From the NCBI RefSeq assembly GCF_012849215.1, contig NZ_CP051682.1, positions 3,162,001-3,226,000 on the forward strand: a stretch of 64,000 bases of DNA, written 5' to 3'. Positions within the stretch are counted from its first letter, which is position 1, and each line of letters opens with the position of its first letter. Under the pieces are notes generated by a model. The model saw only the letters and a program-made list of their open reading frames with translations. It did no database searches and was not told where the DNA came from. Made by a program: the position numbers and the translations under genes. This document shows, in pieces, positions 40,500 through 50,418 of this stretch. This DNA comes from Mucilaginibacter robiniae (lineage in GTDB: Bacteria > Bacteroidota > Bacteroidia > Sphingobacteriales > Sphingobacteriaceae).

Positions 40500-41467
40500 T
40501 GAGTTCTGTAATTTGTACTCTGTTTGAAAACCGGTATCACTATGGAGTTGCTGCTTTAATTAATTCTTTATACAAGCAAGGCTTTCGGGGTGATATATAT
40601 GCTGGTTACAAAGGTGATTTACCAGCCTGGGCAAAAGCTGCGCAGGAAGTAAACAGTAGCTGGATCGGTAGCCGTACTTTAAAGGTGACCGAAAGTTTAC
40701 AGTTGCACTTTTTACCTTTAACTACCGATTATCATTTAACTAATTATAAACCTGATTTTATGTTGAGTTTGCTTGATGGGCCAGCAAAACAGGCAAATTG
40801 CTTATACTATTTTGATCCTGATATAACCGTTATTGCGCCCTGGAAATTTATTGAACGCTGGGCGGAAGGTGGTGTAGCTGTATGTGAAGATGTTAATTCT
40901 CCATTGCCGCAGCATCATCCACACCGGGTAGCTTGGCGTAAAACTTTTAAGGATGCTGGCATTTATTTAAATTTTAAAGAGGCTTTTTATGCTAACGGTG
41001 GCTATCTAGGTTTATGCAAACGGGACTTTGCTTTCTTGAACGTTTGGAAAGCGGTACAGGAAGCAATGGGCGAGCATATTGGTGGGTTAAACCGATCTAT
41101 ATTCAAATCTTATGCGGCATTGGCGCCCGATGCACAAGGACCGTTTGCGCCTTTTGGCCGAACCGACCAAGATGCTCTAAACGCTGCTATGGAAGCCTGG
41201 GATGGATCTGTAAGTTTAATTGGTAAAGAAGCGATGGCATTTATACCAGGTGGGGCTATAATGCCACATGCTTTGGGGAGCCCCAAACCTTGGGATTGGA
41301 AGCCTCTTTCCAGAGCGTTCAGCGGCAGGCCGCCAAGAATTATGGAACGTAAATACTGGGAATCTGCCCAAGGCCCAATTAACTTGTATTCTAACCGAAC
41401 CATAGTCTACAAAAAGTTTAGCATCAGCATAGCTGCACTGATTGGGCGTTTTTATAAAAGAGCTTAA
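40499..41467 (+). CDS. GT-A type glycosyltransferase-like protein (GT8-like)
   Basis: A 322-residue protein starting VICTLFENRYHYGVAALINSLYKQGF. The DxD metal site is in CLYYFDPDITV near residue 105. GGYLGLCKRDFAFLNVW and FGRTDQDALNAAMEAW match the acceptor and product regions of GT8-type enzymes. No close named family is recognised. It overlaps the stop of the previous GT4 gene by one base. Confidence 0.78.
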   Translation: MSSVICTLFENRYHYGVAALINSLYKQGFRGDIYAGYKGDLPAWAKAAQEVNSSWIGSRTLKVTESLQLHFLPLTTDYHLTNYKPDFMLSLLDGPAKQANCLYYFDPDITVIAPWKFIERWAEGGVAVCEDVNSPLPQHHPHRVAWRKTFKDAGIYLNFKEAFYANGGYLGLCKRDFAFLNVWKAVQEAMGEHIGGLNRSIFKSYAALAPDAQGPFAPFGRTDQDALNAAMEAWDGSVSLIGKEAMAFIPGGAIMPHALGSPKPWDWKPLSRAFSGRPPRIMERKYWESAQGPINLYSNRTIVYKKFSISIAALIGRFYKRA

Positions 41468-41517
41468 AGCGATTAAATAAAATAATTGCTTAACAAAACA
41501 GGAGAAAGAAGGTAACG

Positions 41518-42630
41518 ATGAGAATCGCTTTTCTTTGTGGAGCTTTAGAGCCAGGGCGTGATGGGGTAGGAGATTATACCCGCAGGCTGGCTGGCGAACT
41601 CGCCAGAAACGGTCATGAACTTATTCTCATTTCCCTCAACGATAAATATATTGCTGCTGAATTCAATGGAGTTCAGGATGCTGATGGTACAATGCTGCAA
41701 GTTCGGCGTGTGCCTGGGCATACACCATTACCCAAAGCTTTAAATTTGGTAAAAGCTTGGTTGCAGGCATTTAATCCAGAGTGGGTGAGTCTCCAGTTTG
41801 TGCCATATTCTTTTCATCCTAAAGGTCTGCCATTTGGCTTTTTTCGAAAGTTGAAAGCAGTGGCTACTCAGGCAAAGTGGCATGTTATGTTTCACGAAAT
41901 TTGGTTGGATAAGCCGGAACGTGCGGCACAGCAGTTGGTGATGCATGCGCAGAAGCTGATTATTTATATGGGTTTAGCGCAGTTAAAACCAAAACTAGTA
42001 ACAGTAACGCTACCCTACAATCAGGCACGTTTACAGGCTATAGGCATTCAGGCTGAAATATCAGGCTTGTTTGGTAACATTGATAAAAGTTCTACTGAAC
42101 AATTGCCGGCTTGCTTTAGTAAAGCAGCTGCGTATTCCGAAAAAGTACTTTACTTCGGTGGACCACCTCGAGGCACTTTTTTGCGGCAGGTGCTTGATGG
42201 CTTAGAACAATTTTGTAAAAGCCATTTGGGTAAAGTAAGTATCGTAATTGTGCGGGAAGGCTCGGCCGAGAAGCAACAGTTTATCGAAACGCTGAATAAA
42301 AGATTAGGATTATATGGCGCAGCGGTAATTGATTGCGGTTTTTTAGAACCTAATGAGTTGAGTACCGTATTAAGCAACTGTACAGTAGGTGTGGTACGTT
42401 CCGAACCTTACTTAATAGGTAAAAGTGGTGCTGCTATTGCTATGCTGGAACACGGAACTCCACTATGGCTGCCTAAGTGGGATGGCAAAGCACCTGCTGA
42501 TTATCACTTTCGTTCTCATTTAATATTCTCGGAGTTACAAGAAGCAAATGCCTATCCGGCACAGTCCGAATATCAGCCTTTGTTACCTGAAATTGCCGAA
42601 AAGTTTATAACTCAACTAAATAATAGATAA
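41518..42630 (+). CDS. GT-B type glycosyltransferase
   Basis: A 370-residue protein that starts like GT4 enzymes (MRIAFLCGALEPGRDGVGDYTRRLAGELARNGHE). The donor half lacks a standard E-x7-E; the nearest segment is SEPYLIGKSGAAIAMLEHGTPLW. Fold is therefore inferred mainly from the N-terminus and the order of blocks. The sugar is unknown. The short spacing to its neighbours places it in the same transcript. Confidence 0.75.
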   Translation: MRIAFLCGALEPGRDGVGDYTRRLAGELARNGHELILISLNDKYIAAEFNGVQDADGTMLQVRRVPGHTPLPKALNLVKAWLQAFNPEWVSLQFVPYSFHPKGLPFGFFRKLKAVATQAKWHVMFHEIWLDKPERAAQQLVMHAQKLIIYMGLAQLKPKLVTVTLPYNQARLQAIGIQAEISGLFGNIDKSSTEQLPACFSKAAAYSEKVLYFGGPPRGTFLRQVLDGLEQFCKSHLGKVSIVIVREGSAEKQQFIETLNKRLGLYGAAVIDCGFLEPNELSTVLSNCTVGVVRSEPYLIGKSGAAIAMLEHGTPLWLPKWDGKAPADYHFRSHLIFSELQEANAYPAQSEYQPLLPEIAEKFITQLNNR

Positions 42631-42636
42631 TTGTAT

Positions 42637-43482
42637 ATGCCGCAAACTGTTTACACTTTGCTTTGCGAGCGCGATGTACCTATGGCAACGGTAACGCTGC
42701 CTAAAATTTTGCGCTTCTTGCAACCCAATCAGCCGCTGGTGATTATTGATGATGGATCAATAACCGATAAAGGCACAGAAATGTTGTTGCAGTTATCGCC
42801 GGCTATACAGGTAATCAAGCGTAAAGAAAGGGAGGAACAGGTGTTGGATATGATTAGCCAGTATCCGGGTTGCCGCAAGTATCGTGATGAGTACGGCCCG
42901 GCGTTAAAGCTGATTGATATTCCTTTGCTGGCTCGTACAGCCAGCCCGAGGTTTACCTATACTGATTCAGACATTATTTACATTAAAAATTGTGAAGCCT
43001 ACTTCGGGCAACAACAAAATACTTACCTGCGAACGGATGCTATAAAATTATCAGTTAAGTTATCAAACGTGTTTTTCAAATATCGGTGGCCTATACCTTA
43101 TAAGTTTAACTCAGGATATTTTAGTTATGATACCCAAAAGTACGATCTGGATGTTATAGAATACTTTGTAACTCGGCCCGATGTGCGGAACAATAAGTGG
43201 GTGCATGAGCAAACCTGCTGGGCACTAATGTTTGGCAAATCAGGTCCGTCTTACAGCCCTGATGAAACACAGTTTGTCTGTCGCGAAAACTTAATCAGTC
43301 CGCAGCCGGAAACACGGGCTATACACTTAATCGGTAAGCTAAAAGGCAAACTGCATGATTGGTCGGCAGAGCATTATGAAGTTAGTGGCAATTCGGCTCA
43401 GCCACGATTCAACCTGTCAAGAAATGTTAATGTGATAGATTGGGCACAAAAATCTGCCCGAAGATTTTTACCCATCAAATGA
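42637..43482 (+). CDS. GT-A type glycosyltransferase-like protein
   Basis: A 281-residue product from the ATG at 42637 (the frame opens at a TTG six bases earlier). The start TVYTLLCERDVPMATVTLPKIL leads to VIIDDGS, and FTYTDSDIIYI supplies a DxD metal site near 110. The rest (WVHEQTCWALMFG, IHLIGKLKGKLHDW) resembles sugar transferases of capsule loci without a clear family. The stop overlaps the start of the next gene (ATGA). Confidence 0.72.
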   Translation: MPQTVYTLLCERDVPMATVTLPKILRFLQPNQPLVIIDDGSITDKGTEMLLQLSPAIQVIKRKEREEQVLDMISQYPGCRKYRDEYGPALKLIDIPLLARTASPRFTYTDSDIIYIKNCEAYFGQQQNTYLRTDAIKLSVKLSNVFFKYRWPIPYKFNSGYFSYDTQKYDLDVIEYFVTRPDVRNNKWVHEQTCWALMFGKSGPSYSPDETQFVCRENLISPQPETRAIHLIGKLKGKLHDWSAEHYEVSGNSAQPRFNLSRNVNVIDWAQKSARRFLPIK

Positions 43483-44504
43483 AGATACTTTTCATTACCC
43501 ATAAGTTTTATCCGGATATTGGTGGTATTGAAGTTAACTCAGAAATTCTGGCTTTAGCTTTTCACCAAGCTGGACATGAAGTCAGGATGCTGACCTGGAC
43601 TAGCAGTACAGGTACTAAAACCTTTCCGTTTACCGTAATTAGGCAGCCCAGCAAAACGGTATTGTGGCAGGAGCACCGCCGGGCAGATTTAGTTTATGAA
43701 AATAATCCAGCTTTACAGCTCTCGTGGCCAGCACTATTCTTCAACAAACCTCATGTTATTGCCTTACGTACCTGGATTAACCGTATGGATGGCCGCATGG
43801 GCTGGCAAGATAAGCTCAAGCTATTTTGGTTGAAAAGAGCTACAGCCATTATTGCCGTAAGTGAAGCGGTACGTAAACGTTGCTGGGCAAATGCAACTGT
43901 TATTGGTAATCCTTACCGTAACCAACTGTTCCGGAAATTGCCAAGTGCTATTCGAGATAAAGATTTTGTGTTTATGGGGCGTTTGGTATCTGATAAAGGA
44001 GCCGATATAGCCATTAAAGCCTTGCACAAATTAAAAACAACTGAGCCAAACCGGCTACTAACGCTGACTATTGTAGGCAGCGGACCTGATTTATCTAAGC
44101 TGGAAAACCTGGTTGATAAGCTGGGGCTTAGTAACCAGGTTACCTTTACCGGCGCTTTGAGCGGTGAGGATTTAGTAGCGTGTTTAAACCGCCATCGGTT
44201 TCTGCTGGTACCCTCTACTTGGGAGGAGCCTTTCGGTAACGTAGCTCTGGAAGGCATGGCATGCGGCTGTCTGCCTATCGTGTCTGATGGCGGGGGCTTG
44301 CCCGATGCAGTAGGTAAAGCTGGGCTAGTGATATCCCGCAATAATGTAGTCGCATTGGCGGCCGGCATACAAAATATATTGGATCATCCAGAACTGGAAC
44401 AACAGTTTCGCCAAGCATCTGATCCTCATTTGGTCATGCATCATCCACAAAATGTAGCAGCGCAGTATTTAAAGGTAATTGAGCAAGCCAGTACTAAATC
44501 ATAA
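43479..44504 (+). CDS. Glycosyltransferase family 4
   Basis: A 341-residue GT-B enzyme. The ATG at 43479 overlaps the previous stop and gives the normal start MKILFITHKFYPDIGGIEV, so the upstream part of the frame (from 43440) is not used. FMGRLVSDKGADIAIKAL opens the donor domain. E-x7-E is in EEPFGNVALEGMACGCLPIVS. Linkage specificity unknown. Confidence 0.93.
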   Translation: MKILFITHKFYPDIGGIEVNSEILALAFHQAGHEVRMLTWTSSTGTKTFPFTVIRQPSKTVLWQEHRRADLVYENNPALQLSWPALFFNKPHVIALRTWINRMDGRMGWQDKLKLFWLKRATAIIAVSEAVRKRCWANATVIGNPYRNQLFRKLPSAIRDKDFVFMGRLVSDKGADIAIKALHKLKTTEPNRLLTLTIVGSGPDLSKLENLVDKLGLSNQVTFTGALSGEDLVACLNRHRFLLVPSTWEEPFGNVALEGMACGCLPIVSDGGGLPDAVGKAGLVISRNNVVALAAGIQNILDHPELEQQFRQASDPHLVMHHPQNVAAQYLKVIEQASTKS

Positions 44505-44508
44505 ATTG

Positions 44509-45774
44509 ATGACGAAAGTAGTTTTATTACATCCTACCGGGAACGCCAACGTTCGTGCTACGGCTTACGGCTTGCACAATGCCCATCTGCTTGAACAGTT
44601 TTTTACTGCTATAGCTTCATTCCCGGGCGATTGGCTGGATAAATTAAGTGGCTTACCTGGGTTGGGTGAAGTTAAACGTCGTCAGTACAGTCCAGAGATA
44701 AAATCGCTTACGCGATATTCACCATGGTATGAACTAAGCCGACTTTTAGCTTTGAAGTTGAAAATGAAAAGCTTGGTTCAGCATGAAACCGGCGTATTTT
44801 CTGTAGATAGTGTTTACCAGCATCATGATCAATGGGTGGCTTCCAAGTTAAAGAGCTTTACTGGCAAAGCCGAAAATACGGCAGTATATGCTTATGAAGA
44901 TGGTGCCCGTTTTTCTTTTCAGAAAGCAAAGCAATTGAATATACCTTGTTATTATGATTTGCCCATTGGCTACTGGCGTGCAGCCAGACGCTTGTTGCAA
45001 GCCGAAATAGAAAAATGGCCCGATTGGACATCTACCTTAACCGGCTTTAAAGATTCAGCAACTAAGCTGGGCTATAAAGATGAAGAACTACATCTGGCCG
45101 ATCACATTTTTGTAGCCAGTAGCTTTACCGCAAAAACCCTGCAAGATTTTCCTGGCAAATTAGCTCCGATAACTGTAGTGCCTTACGGCTTTCCGCCGGT
45201 ATGTGAAAAACGAGAATACGCCAGTCAGCATGGGCCTTTGCGCCTATTGTTTGTTGGTGGGTTATCGCAACGCAAAGGCATAGCTAACTTATTTGAGGCG
45301 GTAAAAGCATTTGGTACACATGTGGAACTAACCGTAGTGGGCCGTAAAGCCAGTAACAACTGTGCAGCCTTAGATGAAGCATTAGCCCAGCACCGGTGGA
45401 TACCCAGTTTGCCCCATGCCGAAATATTAAAGCTGATGCAAACGCAGGATGTATTTGTTTTTCCATCCTTATTTGAAGGTTTCGGGCTGGTGATAACCGA
45501 AGCCATGTCTCAAGGTACGCCCGTTATTACTACCGATCGTACTGCCGGGCCTGATGTAATTACTCATGCCGAAGATGGCTGGCTGGTAGAAGCCGGCTCA
45601 ACTGAAGCGTTACAGCAAGCTATAGAACAGCTGCTGCTAAACCGAAACTTGATTGCCGATGCAGGTAGGGCTGCTATGGAAAGAGCCCGGCAAAGACCTT
45701 GGTCTGTTTACGGCCAGGAGTTAGCTGCCCGCATCGAAGCTATATCAAAAGGTACCATAACGGGTAACTTATAA
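44509..45774 (+). CDS. Glycosyltransferase family 4
   Basis: A 421-residue GT-B enzyme. The ATG at 44509, 4 bp after the previous stop, is preferred to an earlier in-frame start at 44479, which would overlap it. The donor domain contains LRLLFVGGLSQRKGIANLFEAV and E-x7-E in FEGFGLVITEAMSQGTPVITT. The first half has the GT4 acceptor-domain layout with an unusual YEDGARFSFQKA segment near 130. Confidence 0.92.
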   Translation: MTKVVLLHPTGNANVRATAYGLHNAHLLEQFFTAIASFPGDWLDKLSGLPGLGEVKRRQYSPEIKSLTRYSPWYELSRLLALKLKMKSLVQHETGVFSVDSVYQHHDQWVASKLKSFTGKAENTAVYAYEDGARFSFQKAKQLNIPCYYDLPIGYWRAARRLLQAEIEKWPDWTSTLTGFKDSATKLGYKDEELHLADHIFVASSFTAKTLQDFPGKLAPITVVPYGFPPVCEKREYASQHGPLRLLFVGGLSQRKGIANLFEAVKAFGTHVELTVVGRKASNNCAALDEALAQHRWIPSLPHAEILKLMQTQDVFVFPSLFEGFGLVITEAMSQGTPVITTDRTAGPDVITHAEDGWLVEAGSTEALQQAIEQLLLNRNLIADAGRAAMERARQRPWSVYGQELAARIEAISKGTITGNL

Positions 45775-45815
45775 GTGAAACTATACGTTAAATTGCAAAC
45801 AGTTCACCTGTAAAT

Positions 45816-47201
45816 ATGACCGCAGCCAGTATTGACAACTCCACAGGCTATGAACTAAGCCCTATACGCAATAAAAAAAAGCCCGCGCGTAAAATTGTTA
45901 AGAAGAAAGATCCGCATCAATCACTTAAAAACGCGATATGGATATATTTTTTATTGCTGATTTTTGAAGGAGCTTTGCGTAAGTGGTTTTTACCAGCATT
46001 GGCAACACCACTTTTATTAGTTAGAGACCCAATTGCTATGTGGGCTATGTATAAGGCATCAAGTCTGAAGATATTCCCGCGCAATAATTACATACCTGTA
46101 ATAGTTACAGTGGGTGTAATCAGCATTTTTACAGCAGTTGCTACAGGTCATGGAAATATACTGGTAGCTTTCTATGGAGCCAGACCCTTCTTATTCTATG
46201 TGCCATTCATGTTTATTATGGAGCGGATTTTAGTACGGGAAGATATAATCAAGATAGGCAAAGTAACTCTATGGTTATCCATTATGATGACGGTATTAAT
46301 TGCTTTGCAATTTTACAGTCCGCAAAGTGCATGGGTGAATCGTGGAGTAGGTGGAGATGAAGCGGGTGCCGGGTTTAGTGGTGCTTTAGGCTACCAACGC
46401 CCACCAGGTACTTTTTCATTCACCAATGGAACTACGCTTTTTTATAGCTTTTTAAGTGGCTATGTGCTTTATTTCTGGCTCAATCCTGATAGCGTAAACA
46501 GATGGTTGTTGCTGGCTTCTACAGGAGCATTGCTGGCTTCTATACCACTTTCTATCAGTCGTACCTTAATGTTTTCAGTAGGGGTTACTGTAGTATTTAT
46601 TGTATTAGCTATTGCCCGAAAGCCCAAATATATTGGTAAAATGATGGGTGCCAGTGTGGGGTTAGTCATTGTTATTATGGCGCTCAGTCAAACTGAATTC
46701 TTTAATACAGCTATGCGGGCACTTACCGCACGTATTGAAACCGCAAACGAACAATCAGAGGGTGGCGATTTACAAAGCTCTATAGTTGACCGGTATCTGG
46801 GAGGTATTACTGTGCCTTTCAGGCATATAGGCGATATGCCCTTTTTAGGGTATGGCTCAGGTATGTTAACATCGGTAGGGTCTAAGCTATTATCGGGTAA
46901 AGTTGTATCCGGAATATCAGAAGGGGAGTTTGCCAGATTGATGTCTGAGTTAGGGTTAGTAATGGGGATAATTATCATTATTGCCAGAACCGGTATTTTG
47001 ATCGATATAATCAAAAAGTCGTACCAGAAGCTAAAAGCCGGCGACCTACTACCTTGGGCATTACTCAGTTTTGCTGTATTACAGGGGCCTCAGTGTAATT
47101 GGGCACAACCTACCTCATTAGGTTTTAGTGTGTTTGGTGTCGGGCTAGCGCTGGCAGCTTGTAAAAAACGATATAAAAGAAAGCCCGTAACTATCGCTTA
47201 A
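45816..47201 (+). CDS. O-antigen polymerase / ligase-like membrane protein (Wzy type)
   Basis: A 461-residue protein with about eleven membrane helices, preceded by a lysine-rich cytoplasmic N-terminus (residues 15-35). The large periplasmic region contains the GALGYQRPPGTFSFTNGT segment near 195, similar to Wzy/WaaL proteins. It should polymerise repeat units in a Wzx/Wzy pathway. Polymerases diverge quickly, so the call rests on topology, position and the loop pattern. It is the only multi-span candidate in the locus; a flippase is not seen. Confidence 0.8.
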   Translation: MTAASIDNSTGYELSPIRNKKKPARKIVKKKDPHQSLKNAIWIYFLLLIFEGALRKWFLPALATPLLLVRDPIAMWAMYKASSLKIFPRNNYIPVIVTVGVISIFTAVATGHGNILVAFYGARPFLFYVPFMFIMERILVREDIIKIGKVTLWLSIMMTVLIALQFYSPQSAWVNRGVGGDEAGAGFSGALGYQRPPGTFSFTNGTTLFYSFLSGYVLYFWLNPDSVNRWLLLASTGALLASIPLSISRTLMFSVGVTVVFIVLAIARKPKYIGKMMGASVGLVIVIMALSQTEFFNTAMRALTARIETANEQSEGGDLQSSIVDRYLGGITVPFRHIGDMPFLGYGSGMLTSVGSKLLSGKVVSGISEGEFARLMSELGLVMGIIIIIARTGILIDIIKKSYQKLKAGDLLPWALLSFAVLQGPQCNWAQPTSLGFSVFGVGLALAACKKRYKRKPVTIA

Positions 47202-47229
47202 TAACAACCTTAAGATTTCACTTACACAT

Positions 47230-48399
47230 ATGCGCATTATCTTTTTTACTCATCCTCCTTTTCTGGGTTCGCAAAGCATGCCCAGGTTTGCCCGGATGTT
47301 GGCAGAAGGTATGCAAAATCGTGGACATGAAACTGAGGTATGGACGCCTGAAGCTAAGTTTTATCTTTTACCCGTTCCGCAAATGTTTAAAAAATGGATG
47401 GGCTATATCGATCAATATTTGGTTTTTCCGGCACAGGTACGCAAACGAATGGCGCAGTATGGCAACAATACCTTGTTCGTTTTTACCGATCAGGCTTTAG
47501 GCCCCTGGGTACCCCTGGTAGCTAAACGACCACATGTAATTCATTGCCATGATTTTTTAGCACAGCAATCCGCTTTGGGACAAATTTCTGAAAATCCAAC
47601 CAGCCGTAGTGGGCAACAGTACCAGGCTTACATTCGTTCCGGTTACCAGCAAGGTAAAAACTTTATCTCCGTATCTCATAAAACACAGCAGGATTTACAC
47701 CAATTTTTAGGTCAGATACCGCCTAAATCATTAATGGTTTATAATGGCTTAAATCAAAAATTTATAGCAGGCAACACCTTATCAGCTAGAAAAAACTTGA
47801 GTGCCCAATTAAGCCTTGATTTAAATAATGGTTACTTGCTACATGTTGGTGGGAACCAATGGTACAAAAACCGTACTGGGGTAATTGAAATTTATAATGA
47901 ATGGCGCAAAACAGCAGCCCAGTCTTTACCGCTGCTCATGATAGGAGCCGTACCCGATGCTAAATTAACAACACAATACGAAAGTTCTCCGTATAAAGAA
48001 GATATCCACCTGGTAAGTGGTAAAAGTGACGATGTAGTTAAACTCGCCTATCAAGGAGCTGCTGTATTTCTTTTTCCATCACTGGCCGAAGGTTTTGGAT
48101 GGCCAATAGCAGAAGCAATGGCTTCAGGATGCCCGGTAATTACCACAGGCGAAGCGCCCATGACCGAAGTAGGCGGTGAGGTGGCCTTCTACATACCCCG
48201 GCGCCCGCAAACAGGAGCAGAAGTACAAGCATGGGCACAAGATGCCGCAACTCAGGTAAGCCGCATTCTGGCTTTTCCTGCTGCCGATCGGGAGCAGCAG
48301 GTTGCTAAAGGTTTAATTAATGCAGCCAGATTTAATGCTGATGGAACGTTGAATCGACTAGAGCACATTTACCAGGATATTTTACAAGCAGCTTTGTAA
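47230..48399 (+). CDS. Glycosyltransferase family 4
   Basis: A 389-residue GT-B enzyme: MRIIFFTHPPFLGSQSMPRFARMLAEG start, LLHVGGNQWYKNRTGVIEIY opening the donor domain, and E-x7-E in AEGFGWPIAEAMASGCPVITT near 283. Similar in plan to the previous GT4 genes but not obviously their duplicate. Follows the polymerase by 28 bp. Confidence 0.92.
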   Translation: MRIIFFTHPPFLGSQSMPRFARMLAEGMQNRGHETEVWTPEAKFYLLPVPQMFKKWMGYIDQYLVFPAQVRKRMAQYGNNTLFVFTDQALGPWVPLVAKRPHVIHCHDFLAQQSALGQISENPTSRSGQQYQAYIRSGYQQGKNFISVSHKTQQDLHQFLGQIPPKSLMVYNGLNQKFIAGNTLSARKNLSAQLSLDLNNGYLLHVGGNQWYKNRTGVIEIYNEWRKTAAQSLPLLMIGAVPDAKLTTQYESSPYKEDIHLVSGKSDDVVKLAYQGAAVFLFPSLAEGFGWPIAEAMASGCPVITTGEAPMTEVGGEVAFYIPRRPQTGAEVQAWAQDAATQVSRILAFPAADREQQVAKGLINAARFNADGTLNRLEHIYQDILQAAL

Positions 48400-48429
48400 C
48401 GCTGTACCAAACAAGTGTATTGTTAAAGC

Positions 48430-49557
48430 ATGAAGATACTCCATATCGTACCCTCTTACAAACCAGCTTACATTTATGGCGGACCTATCGAGTCGGTGGC
48501 CCGGCTATGTGAAGGACTGGTAGCCGATGGCCATGAGGTACAGGTGTACACCACTACAGCCAACGGTAAAACCGAACTGGAGGTGCCCGCTGGTAAGCCG
48601 GTTAATGTGGATGGCGTACAGGTAACTTATTTTCCGCGCATTACTAAAGATCCTACCCATGTTTCTCCGGCTTTATGGAAGCAGCTGTATCAAACCGTAG
48701 CAGCATATGATGTAATTCACATTCATTCCTGGTGGAATATACTAGTTATGGTAGCTGCTAAAATAAGCTTATCCAAAAATACTAAAGTAGTAGTTGCTCC
48801 GCGTGGTATGCTTAGCCAATACATTTTTAACTCAGGTAACAGTAAAGCCAAAAAGTTGATGCATAAAGCTTTTGGCAAAAGTATTTTAGCGCAATGTTAT
48901 TTTCATGCTACTTCCGGGGCCGAATACCGGGAATGCGAACAACTGATACCCGGCTGGAAAGGGTTTGAACTACCCAACATTATTGCCCTGCCAGCCACAC
49001 CTGTTCAGCATCAACCTAATCGTGTATTTACTATTGTGTTTTTATCGCGGGTTCATCCTAAAAAAGGATTAGAACTCTTGTTTGAAGCCATTAGCGGATT
49101 GCATCAACCAGTTGTGTTAAGAATTGCCGGCACGGGTGATGAAGATTACATTCAACAATTGAAGCAGTTATCAAAGCAATTAAATATCAGCAACCAAATA
49201 GAATGGTTAGGCTGGAAGAACCGCGATGAAAAGTTTACTGAGTTGATGGATGCTGATCTATTCGCGTTGGTATCCTTGAATGAAAACTTTGCTAATGTGG
49301 TTGTTGAAGCTTTGCACATGGGAACAGCTGTGTTATTATCTAAAGATGTAGCCTTATCGGAGTTTGTAGCCAAAACTGAAACTGGCTGGGTAAGCCAATT
49401 GGATGTTGAATCCATCAGGAAGCAGTTAACTGCTGCTATAAATAACGTTCCCAAACGGGAGTATATACGGCAGCATGGCCGTGCAATAATTGAAAAACAC
49501 TTTTCGGAAAAGCAGTTGATTAGCCAGTATGTATCAGCCTATAAAAATTTGAACTGA
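48430..49557 (+). CDS. Glycosyltransferase family 4
   Basis: A 375-residue GT-B enzyme. The N-terminal MKILHIVPSYKPAYIYGGPIESVARLCEGL has the glycine-rich acceptor loop. VFLSRVHPKKGLELLFEAI opens the donor domain. E-x7-E is in LNENFANVVVEALHMGTAVL. WcaL/AmsK-type relatives occur in colanic acid-like loci, but the exact role is not decided. Confidence 0.92.
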   Translation: MKILHIVPSYKPAYIYGGPIESVARLCEGLVADGHEVQVYTTTANGKTELEVPAGKPVNVDGVQVTYFPRITKDPTHVSPALWKQLYQTVAAYDVIHIHSWWNILVMVAAKISLSKNTKVVVAPRGMLSQYIFNSGNSKAKKLMHKAFGKSILAQCYFHATSGAEYRECEQLIPGWKGFELPNIIALPATPVQHQPNRVFTIVFLSRVHPKKGLELLFEAISGLHQPVVLRIAGTGDEDYIQQLKQLSKQLNISNQIEWLGWKNRDEKFTELMDADLFALVSLNENFANVVVEALHMGTAVLLSKDVALSEFVAKTETGWVSQLDVESIRKQLTAAINNVPKREYIRQHGRAIIEKHFSEKQLISQYVSAYKNLN

Positions 49558-49620
49558 ACAAGTATAAGCTACATTTTAAAAGAAGTCACGAGATAGACAA
49601 TAGATATTTGATATTGATTT

Positions 49621-50409
49621 ATGGAGATTGTTAAGCCGGAACTGTTACAAGCCCTTATTTTAACTAAAAACGAAGAGCCAAACATTAAGCGCGTACTGGA
49701 TAAGCTTACCTGGTTGCAGAAAGTGGTAGTTGTAGATAGTGGCAGTACGGATAACACGCTCACGATTATGCAAGCCTATTCCAATGTGGAGGTGGTTTAT
49801 CGCAAGTTTGATACGTTTGCTCAACAATGTAATTATGGCCTTACTTTACTAAACAGCGAATGGGTGCTGAGCCTAGATGCCGACTATGTTTTAACAGATG
49901 GCTTTATTGAAGAAACTCGCTCGTTTATCGCAACAAAAAACGATAAGGTAGCCTATCTTACCAAGTTTGAATTTCTGATTTTCGGTAAACAACTAATTAA
50001 TAATAATACGACTCCGCGGCCAGTATTATTTAAACGTAATGCAGGTTCTTATTTTGATGATGGGCATGCTCATCGCCTTAAGATTGATGGGGCAGAAGGC
50101 TTTTACCACTCGAAGATTTTACATGACGATCAAAAATCGCTTAGCCGCTGGATCAGCAACCAAGATGGTTATTCTATTCGGGAGTGTAACAAGTTACTAG
50201 ATAGCAGTAACCCTGATGCTAACTCTATATTAAACCGTATCCGATGTACTAAAGTACTGGCACCTTTCTTTGTGTTTTTCTATTGCTTGTTTGTGCGTGG
50301 CTTATTTTTAAGCGGCTGGGCAGGCTGGTACTATACTTTGCAGCGCACCATGGTTGAAATTTTATTTGCCTTACGGCTTATTGAAGAAGAAAACTTAAAA
50401 GGTAAGTAG
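49621..50409 (+). CDS. Glycosyltransferase family 2 (WaaE/KdtX-like)
   Basis: A 262-residue GT-A enzyme. The start ALILTKNEEPNIKRVLDKLTWL leads to VVVDSGSTDNT and the DxD-like LDADYVLTDGF near 95. The pattern with WLQKVVVVDSGSTDNT resembles WaaE/KdtX enzymes, which add glucose in lipopolysaccharide core or capsule. A C-terminal hydrophobic pair (LAPFFVFFYCLFVRGLFLSGW) may tether it to the membrane. Ends 9 bp before the acetyltransferase gene. Confidence 0.88.
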   Translation: MEIVKPELLQALILTKNEEPNIKRVLDKLTWLQKVVVVDSGSTDNTLTIMQAYSNVEVVYRKFDTFAQQCNYGLTLLNSEWVLSLDADYVLTDGFIEETRSFIATKNDKVAYLTKFEFLIFGKQLINNNTTPRPVLFKRNAGSYFDDGHAHRLKIDGAEGFYHSKILHDDQKSLSRWISNQDGYSIRECNKLLDSSNPDANSILNRIRCTKVLAPFFVFFYCLFVRGLFLSGWAGWYYTLQRTMVEILFALRLIEEENLKGK

Positions 50410-50418
50410 TTAATCAAC

